Part shown: piece by piece, positions 54,315 to 64,000 of the stretch
Layout: every line of letters starts with the position of its first letter
Position numbering within the stretch: position 1 is the first letter of the stretch
Origin: Phaeotremella fagi
Lineage: Eukaryota > Basidiomycota > Tremellomycetes > Tremellales > Phaeotremellaceae
DNA: 64,000 nt
Direction: 5' to 3'
Assembly: GCA_001599715.1 (NCBI GenBank)
Contig: BCHU01000013.1
Span: 930,001 to 994,000, forward strand
Made by a program: the position numbers and the translations under genes
Notes under the pieces: model-generated
Told to the model about the DNA's origin: nothing
Database searches by the model: none
The model's input: only the letters and a program-made list of their open reading frames with translations

Positions 54315-54846
54315 TGTTTCTGATTGATTATCGTAGAGAAAAAAGTTGAGGGTGAAGAAGAGAAAAGAAAGAAGGGAAATAACGACAAGCATAGTCTCAT
54401 ATATTTTACTCCATGGAAGGCAAATATCCTCCTTATCAACCAAACAAATGCCGATAAAAGAAATTGAAAGGATCACAGAAAGGAACATTGAGCATTCCAA
54501 TATTTGCCCGAAGATCTTTTGTCTTCCCTGTGGATAGTATTTTAACAGATAGCAACAGTATTCAGAAGTCGTTTCTTTGCGACGTAGATTGTTGCCACTT
54601 CCAGAATGGTTCGAGCGTTTTGCCACTCAGGAAATGAGAATGGGATTCACGTCACAACGCGAATAGAAGAAAGACAAGAATAACAATATACATTATATGG
54701 GAATTATCATTCAAAGTCACAAAATCAATCATCCTACAGCATCAGTAAGACGATCATCTGGACTATCGGACTATCACATACCGTCAAATCAGATTGCGTA
54801 GAGGAATTGGGATAGAGCGAAAACAACCGTCTCTCCAAACGGTCGC
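54315..54846. other. upstream region of family member 3 and Bud6 promoter
   Basis: The left 312 bp are open in frame with family member 3 (two predicted membrane segments, for example MFLSVILSISFIGICLV). The right part leads to the Bud6 ATG. No other gene is supported. Confidence 0.45.
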
Positions 54847-57800
54847 ATGACCTATCCACCCATCATGTCAAGATCAATCTCCTCAACAGCAGGTCCAAGT
54901 AGTTACCCCTCGAATCCGAATCTACAAAGTCGTTCCAACAGTTCAGGAGAACTTCAACCTAGTTTACTCAAGAGGGAATCGATAACTCAGCAAAGAAAAG
55001 TTTCTGCTTCAAGGGGTGGTGTAAGTCTTTTCTATCTGTCGTCGAGAGTGTGTAGAGTATTAATGCTGTTCCTGTTTTTAGCCTAACGCATTGGATTCTT
55101 GTATTACTAGGTTGTTGGTCACTACGAAACAACTTTTACAGGGTTTAGAGCAATGGTCGCAGCAGAAGATGACCGAGGATGACGTGAGTTAGATATAAGA
55201 CGTTTGAACTGATTCTGTTAGGTTAGTGATATATATGTGAGACTTGGTAATGGTTTCGAAATGTGTGTGCAAGGGTTCCAGAAGGTTGGAATATCGACAC
55301 AGTGAGTGGTAGAAACAATTGTCGATTCGTATCCAACCGTCACCTTTAGTGAGCTCGACTCTGTACCTTCAGATCTACGAATCTGTTTAGAAAAGACGCT
55401 TTCCGAAGAACCAACCAAAGAAACACTAGAAATGTATATCCCAGAGATTCGTAACATCATCTACAATCTTCTTCAAGGTCTCAAAACCAAACAAGCAACT
55501 TATAAAAGAATGATCACGGAGAAACAAGAAGCCAATTCCGATATCTACACTTCGATACCGCAGCAGAAATCTAGACGACCTAGTGAACAAATACCGGAAC
55601 ATCTTCCAATCCACTCAAATACTTCTGAAGGCTCTTCGAGTCCTGCATCGTTGTCTGGTGGATTACCGGTTGGCGGGGTACCTGGACCACAACGTGAAGC
55701 TCGACGTCCGTCTGCTGCGCTGGCTGAACGAACGGCTCAGAAATCTGGATTACCTAGTCGACCCGCACCACCTGACGCATTTCGACCACCACGAATGCGG
55801 GCAAACGAAACGATACCTCCAAACATGCAGCCTGAAACGGATCATTTAGTTCGTCATCAATTAGTCGATAACCCAGTCCCAACAAGTAATGGTCCAACAC
55901 CACCACCTAAACCGGCTCCACCGCATCCTGATAGATTCAGTAAAGATAGTTTCGGTAATCCAAGACCTACATCGAGATTCTCGGCTGATTCAGATATAAC
56001 CAACGGTTCACCGATTCGGTCACCCACCTCTGAAAGTCCTGCAAAGGTTGCCAGTCCGTTGGAAGTTCCAGTTGCATTGCCTGTTGACTCGAATTCTCTA
56101 CCAACATTACCAGTTTTGAATTTACCAACAGCGATGGACTTTGATGATTCGATTGATTTGTCTAGATCTGCAAGAGATGATCAACCTCTACCACAAATCA
56201 CACCTGGAACTCATAAAACACTTGCTGCTTTACAACATACTTCAGCTTTAGAACGTAGAGCTTCGAAACGATATTCTTCTTATAATCTCCAATCAATGTT
56301 ACCAGGTTCACCAGGTAAAGACAATTCGACATCGAGTCCTCAGAGACCAATTAGACGTGGTGAACGTCCTCCACCTTTACCATCTCTACCTGAAGGTTTG
56401 TTGGAACCATCAAGATTGAATACCCCCGAAACATCTGCTTCAACCTCTACCGAACATGTCTCAGCTTTACTTGGACCACCGAAAATCATGACCAACGGCG
56501 AAAACGTGAAACCGGAGATATCGAGAGAAATGTCAATCTCACCTGAACCAGATGATATTTCTTTGGAAGCTACACCACGTCCATCAGATCGACGACCTTC
56601 AGTATCGAAAGATAGTATCAAAGTGTTTTTAGGTATCGGGAATTCAGTCAAGAAGGCTGTGATTCGTTTACCAGTCACGTCGTCGGCTCTACAACTTTTG
56701 TTCATGGAACGATTCGAATATGATCCTGGGATGGAGAATTTCCCTGATGTTTATTTGAAAGATCCGAAAACTGGTGTAGGCTTTGAATTGGAGGATATGG
56801 GTGATTTGACGGATGGTTGTGTTTTGATTTTGAACATTGAACGTGGGTGATTTGGAAGTTCGTTTGACTAACGTTATAGCTCTTGACCAAATTAAACAAC
56901 ATTTCGATACGACTTTTGCATCTCTTGCTCAAGATCTTAAAGAAATGAAATCAGCTTTGGACCATTCTCGTCGTATTGCCAATATGCCTTCCGCGAATTT
57001 GTTATCAGTCTCAGCATCGTCTCGACCTGTGTTTGATCGAGCACCAGAGGTACCTCTACCAGCTTCACGTACACCTTCACCAAGGATGACACAGACGGTA
57101 CCAAACTCTTTACCCACGACAATCAACATGAACGAGTTGCAAGCGCAACAAGATGAAATCAACCATCTACGACGTGATCTAGCTATCATGAGACAGGTTC
57201 ATGTCGATTTCTTAGCCGACACCAAAATGGTATTCACCACACTCCGGGAACAAAATCAATCAATGAGAGAAGTGGTAAAAACCAAAATGGGTGGTTCCAG
57301 AGGATTACTGGATAATTCGAAATCTAAACTCGACACCCAATGTCAGGATACCATTCAATCAGTCGAAGAAATCTCAGACACGATCGATCAAGCTCGTGAA
57401 GACGCTTATAAACGATTCGTTACGCCATCGAAAAAACAGATGAAACAGATCAACGAAGATTTGGATAAAGCTAATAGATTAGTTGAAGATTTTGCGAAAA
57501 ACGTCACGTTGGCTGATCCGACCTGGCGAGCTACTTGGGCCTCTGAATTATCTAGAGTGATGGAGGAACAACGATTACTAGCTTATCAGAACAAACTTGC
57601 GGTAGATTTGAAAAACGATATCAAAGACGCTACGGAGATGTTGAAGAACGTTCAGGATTTCGTTAATCAACGTCAAGTCAGTCAAGGAACTGGTGAAGAA
57701 GAAGGAACAGGGGGAACAGGGTTCAACGGTCTAAAATTAAAATCGTTCATTCCGAATTCCCCTAAATCAGACGAATCAGGAGCGACGATTCCTAATCTCT

Positions 57801-58216
57801 TGATGGAGATTCGAACCAAGGAGACTGATCATCTGAGTCGATTGAAGGCTATTGAATTACAGCAGAAGAATCGGGAGAAGGAATTGGCAACTAGGGGGAA
57901 AGGGGAGAATGAGTTTAGTGATGAATTGAGTGGGTTCGTTAGTGGGAAGAAATTACGGAAGATTGGGGGTACGAGTGAAGTTGATAGAGCTAGAGAGAGG
58001 AAGAGGGAGATTGTGATTAAGAGGATGTTGAGTGAGGGCGAGGGGGTTGGTCCGAGGACAGGGACAGGGTCTGGGACCGGGGTGAAAGTTGAGAGGGAAT
58101 CGACTCCTGTGGCTGGTAACGAGATTAGTCCACAGAGAACTGGGGAGGTTAAGGTTGAGAGGGAATCTCCCAAATCCATCAAGGAGGAGTTTGTTGAGGG
58201 ATTTGCGGGTGGATGA
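54847..58216 (+). CDS. BUD6: Bud6/Aip3, actin and formin regulator
   Basis: Bud6 binds actin monomers and stimulates formins during polarised growth. About 1,040 residues are encoded in several exons. The N-terminal region has MSRSISSTAGPSSYPSN, then the conserved block NALDSCITRLLVVTTKQLLQ, with WSQQKMTEDDVSDIYVRLGN and FEMCVQGFQKVGI after joining. A long Ser/Pro-rich section follows to about 56,600. Next is SSALQLLFMERFEYDPGMEN. The Aip3 coiled-coil core begins NIEPLDQIKQHFDTTFASL across a 37-nt intron near 56,841-56,879. It includes RQVHVDFLADTKMVFTTLRE, then SVEEISDTIDQAREDAYKRF and WRATWASELSRVMEEQRLL. The C-terminus is Gly/Glu/Ser-rich. ATG 54868 (MSRS) is an alternative start. Confidence 0.9.
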
Positions 58217-58553
58217 TATGCTTCTAACGACGTTTTTGTTGGTAACGTTTTTGATGAATGGTTTTTGTTCCTCGCTTAAACTCTCAGGTGATGCCTGTAA
58301 TGCAACTTAGTAAAGTAATCTTAGATTGGATTTCAATTGGATGGTCATCATCGGATATGGGAATTCATCTAAGAGCAATATACACACGAAACGGTTTGTT
58401 GATACAAGTAATTAAGATGTCATAGTAACACGAAAAATATACAAAGATATGAGAAATCAAATTCATGATTAAATTAATGAACAGGAATGAAACGTGAATT
58501 AATCAAAAAAAAATCAGAAACAAAATCAACCTCTCCCACTCCCACCATACACC
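58217..58553. other. intergenic, convergent 3' ends
   Basis: This AT-rich stretch lies between Bud6 and the alpha/beta hydrolase, both ending here. No gene or structured element is seen. Confidence 0.5.
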
Positions 58554-59366
58554 CTATAACCCATCAACGATCTCATAAACGCAATCCGGAAACTCGACAT
58601 GTGGATAATGACCAGCCCCTTCAACCATCTTAACATCCGCGTTCAAAACCATAGCCAAATAATCAGCTTCAACTTGTGGATCACTGAAATCCGGATCCTT
58701 AGTTCCCATCAAAACATGTACCCGAACCTTGCCCCCAACCACGACTGGGATCTCCTTTTCACAAACCGATTTCGAAGAAGCCATCAATTTTTGTAAAGCT
58801 TCCAAATGACCTGGTTGACGGAGTTGGTTGACTACTTTAGCAGAGTAGACGGCGTGGTCGGAAGGTTTGTTTGTTTTGTAGAGTGAATTATAGAATGTTG
58901 ACCAGAATGTGATCCCCCATGGACGCCAGAGGAGGAAACTGACTATTCCCATGAGGAATTTTGAGGTGTTGGGTGGATCACGAACGAATGGACCAGTTAA
59001 AATTAAATTGGTGATTCGATTTTCGTTGATGAGTTTAGAAGCTGCGTAAACTGATGAACCAGCTGCCATACTGTTCCCCATCAACACGACATTATGTAAA
59101 TCGAGTTGACGAATGAATTCGACGACGTCGCCACCGACATCTTCTGGTGTGTAGGTTGGGAAGGTTGCTGAGGAATCACCGTGACCGCGAAGATCTAGAG
59201 TGTAGACTGTGTAGGATTTTGTTAGGTTGGGGATGAGGTGTCGGATGGATTGACGGAGGTCTCCCATTCCTGGTATTGAGATTAGGGTGCCTTTTGGGGT
59301 GGGGGAGAGGGAGGGGTGATGGTCGTAAGCGATTTTACCTTGGGGGAGGGTTAGGTATTGGGTCAT
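58554..59366 (-). CDS. alpha/beta-hydrolase, 270 aa
   Basis: This single-exon protein has the complete alpha/beta-hydrolase layout. The oxyanion region is SIPGMGDLRQSIRHL, then TLDLRGHGDS. The nucleophile elbow is GNSMAAG (Ser about 118). The acid is in MGTKDPDFSDP and the catalytic His in VEGAGHYPHVEFPD near the C-terminus. The length fits small esterase or epoxide-hydrolase-like fungal enzymes. It has no signal peptide, so it is probably cytosolic. The substrate is unknown. No intron is needed, unusual for this window but common for this family. Confidence 0.88.
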   Translation of the reverse strand: MTQYLTLPQGKIAYDHHPSLSPTPKGTLISIPGMGDLRQSIRHLIPNLTKSYTVYTLDLRGHGDSSATFPTYTPEDVGGDVVEFIRQLDLHNVVLMGNSMAAGSSVYAASKLINENRITNLILTGPFVRDPPNTSKFLMGIVSFLLWRPWGITFWSTFYNSLYKTNKPSDHAVYSAKVVNQLRQPGHLEALQKLMASSKSVCEKEIPVVVGGKVRVHVLMGTKDPDFSDPQVEADYLAMVLNADVKMVEGAGHYPHVEFPDCVYEIVDGL

Positions 59367-59946
59367 CTTTGGTGGTGTTGTTTGGTGGTGTTTGAGTTGT
59401 TGTGGTCGTTGATGGGAATGAATTCAAAGTGATCACAATGAGAAGCTATTTATACGTTAACCTGCTTACCGCGGGTATGTAACCAACACGTGGGTTAGTC
59501 ACCTCCACCCATGGCCACCACCGAATAACTGCATCGCGCTTGACCGTCCATGCCCGAATAGCGTCTCTACTCTGACGGACATGGGTAAACTGCAGCGACG
59601 AATGGTGACAACGGACTACTACCATAATGAGTGCCGTACGGAGAGATGTACACGGTCAAAAACCACACTTGACACCGATTTCACTAGCCATTTCATTCAT
59701 TTCGACACGAGGCCTAAGCTTTATATATATACAACTAATAAAAACAAGAAATGACAGTTATCAATGATAGTGGTGGGTCCGGGTCTTGGTCGTGGAGACG
59801 GTTTTGTTGAGTATGAATTGGTGTTGGCATAGGATCAGGATCAGATTGATGGAGGAAAGAAGTTGTGAGATGATATTTGAGTTCTGTGTTGGTGTTTAAT
59901 GTTTTGGAGTTTAACCTCCCCTGCCCTCGCCTACGGCTCGCCCACC
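59367..59946. other. intergenic
   Basis: The hydrolase promoter lies on the left, and the 3' end of the RRM-like gene lies on the right. There is a TATATATATA run near 59,723. No gene is supported. Confidence 0.4.
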
Positions 59947-61342
59947 CTACGCCTCAACACCCAATCCCAAAGCCCTCTGAACCGCGTTCAGAGCTTTATC
60001 AGCCCCCCCACTCTCTCGTCGATGAGCCAACCCCGTCCCAGCTCCAACTCCCAACTTCCCACTTGAAAACCTACCACCACCTCCACCACCACCACTACCT
60101 CCAAACCCAACAACTCCAGGATCAACAACGACAATAGGATCCGAAGCTGAAGAAGAAGAACTTGATCTCGATGTTGGAGCTGTACTTTTCGCCGAGAGCG
60201 TGGGATGAGTCGGACTTTCGATATGGGTCGATAATTTATTTTTCGTGTTTGGGAAATTGAACGCTCCGTTGTTTAAGATACTGGGTCTTGACCATGATGA
60301 AGAAGCTGAGGAGGTTCTTTGATGAGAGAACGATCCCATTCCACCGTTTCCTGAGGTGTTGGTGTTGGAATTTGATTTGGTGGGGAAAGTGTTGTTAGGT
60401 GAGATAGTGGGTCGGGAGGATGAGGTTACATGCATAGAACCGGATTTATGATGCGAATGCGAATTGATGGTTGGCATCACGAACCCACTTAAACCGTTGT
60501 TCATCGAGATCGCTCGGGTGTGTTGGGTCGGGGTTGGGTTGTTGTTCTCGTGGTTTGAGATGACTGGGTTTGACGATAACGCCGTTGACATTGATGTGCG
60601 ATGTCCCATGGATCTAGCTTGGAGGGATTGGATGATTTGAGCGGCGTCAGGTCGATCGTATGGTTTGATACTGGCCGGAGAGTTGAAGTTGGGTGGTGGG
60701 TGTAAGAGGAATTGGAGGTATGCTCTTTTGGCTGGGAAATATTGGGTCAATGGGATATATCATTTAGATGGATGTCACTTACCAACCGAGGCGTCAGCAA
60801 AGACGACTAAGGCACTGATATCGTCTATCCATTTGATGACGAAACCGCCTTTGTCGTTTGAGAAATCCTTGAACATGGCTTGGAGATCACGGGTCTTGAG
60901 GCTAGGGGTTGTTAGTGGACTTCGCATGAGGCTGTGGAATCATTGAAAAGAATAAGGAAGGAGAGGGGATAAGTTTGAGTGATCAAAGTGGATGTCGTGC
61001 GACACTCCACTTGGCCTAAAAGATCGGGCAACCTTTTGGTCTCGTGTCTAAATAGCACAACCAAACAGAATCACGTTGAAAAATCATGTAGAAAGATTCA
61101 CATCCTGATCAGAATCCAATCCAATCCCTTTCACTCTCCACCCAGCGAAAGACAACTCCTCGTCCGCAGATTCGCAGCTCCTCCCTCGGTCTTGCCACCA
61201 ATAAACCCAAAAGTTTTTAAAACTCCACTCACTCAGATGAAAATTTAGATAACAAAAGAATACGAGTGACAGCGGCTGAGATTTGTTGTGAAGATGAGGA
61301 AGGGGCGGCGAGGAGAGTTCCGTTTGGGAGTGAGATTGACAT
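59947..61342 (-). CDS. protein with RRM-like domain (R3HCC1-type)
   Basis: Exon 1 starts MSISLPNGTLLAAPSSSSQQ and ends LLLSKFSS. A long intron (about 60,905-61,238) joins to DLKTRDLQAMFKDFSNDKGG, then FVIKWIDDISALVVFADASV. A 49-nt intron follows, then AKRAYLQFLLHPPPNFNS. This block resembles the RRM-like domain seen in R3HCC1-type and related fungal proteins, with the VVFADxxxAKRAY strand-helix pattern. The remaining 230 residues are Ser/Asn/Gly-rich and disordered, ending KALNAVQRALGLGVEA, possibly a short amphipathic helix. The role is likely in RNA metabolism (inference). The frame upstream of 61342 is open but lacks a good start context. Confidence 0.6.
60986..61012 (-). other. strong hairpin inside a long intron
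   Basis: On the minus strand the intron of the RRM-like gene contains AAGTGGA/TCCACTT plus TGTC/GACA stems around a GCAC loop, with one bulged base. No snoRNA boxes could be placed with confidence. Confidence 0.45.
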
Positions 61343-63936
<2,594 letters not shown>

Positions 63937-64000
63937 GTCGAGTTGGTGGCTTAGTCTTTTGGTTTAGGTCGGGTTAGGTTATGTTCCGTATCGTTTGTAG

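Noticed and set aside
60905..61238. C/D or H/ACA snoRNA in the RRM-like gene's intron
   Set aside because: No convincing C/D boxes or paired H and ACA boxes at correct spacing; only the hairpin is reported.

Overview
This window looks like nuclear DNA of a basidiomycete yeast, most likely a tremellomycete (Cryptococcus/Kwoniella-like). The evidence is dense short introns (about 30-60 nt, GTRNGT donors, CTGAC/CTAAC-like branch sites), compact genes on both strands, fungal-only families (Bud6/Aip3, Rav1, Zn-cluster proteins) and an intron-rich polyubiquitin gene. The species assignment is inference.

Layout. 0-10.5 kb: the 3' part of a PRXL2-type thioredoxin-fold protein, an unknown acidic protein, a secreted GH13 alpha-amylase, a Baeyer-Villiger-type flavin monooxygenase, and a divergent MAPEG (microsomal glutathione transferase-like) gene. 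10.9-24 kb: an MCPH1-like BRCT protein, an EXPERA membrane protein, the V-ATPase assembly factor Rav1, a short-chain dehydrogenase divergent from a small Zn-cluster protein, and an unknown acidic protein. 24.4-30 kb: an intron-containing tRNA-Arg(ACG), an intronless unknown protein, a multi-pass membrane protein and a small unknown gene. 30-42.3 kb: a TBC1D5-like Rab GAP, a BAG-domain co-chaperone and a large Uls1/Rad5-like SNF2-RING translocase. 42.8-47.2 kb: RPS22 (uS8) carrying an H/ACA snoRNA in its long intron, a divergent RNase P/MRP Pop3-like gene and an OTU deubiquitinase. 47.8-54.3 kb: an accessory stretch of small two-exon genes on the minus strand in two tandem groups, one member frameshifted, interrupted by a secreted histidine acid phosphatase (phytase type). 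54.8-64 kb: Bud6, an alpha/beta hydrolase, an RRM-like protein and a six-unit polyubiquitin gene.

The strongest discoveries are four. (1) An intronic H/ACA snoRNA in RPS22 whose 5' pocket matches yeast 18S U106 exactly, so it corresponds to yeast snR44. (2) A roughly 100-residue module repeated four times ahead of the ATPase of the SNF2-RING protein. (3) A tandem family of lineage-specific small two-exon genes at 52.3-54.3 kb, with a second similarly built pair at 47.8-49.0 kb. (4) A polyubiquitin gene whose introns recur at the same codons in different ubiquitin units, with an 8-nt micro-exon. Most genes are ordinary housekeeping loci. Exon boundaries were assigned by eye from splice consensus and reading-frame continuity and need RNA evidence.
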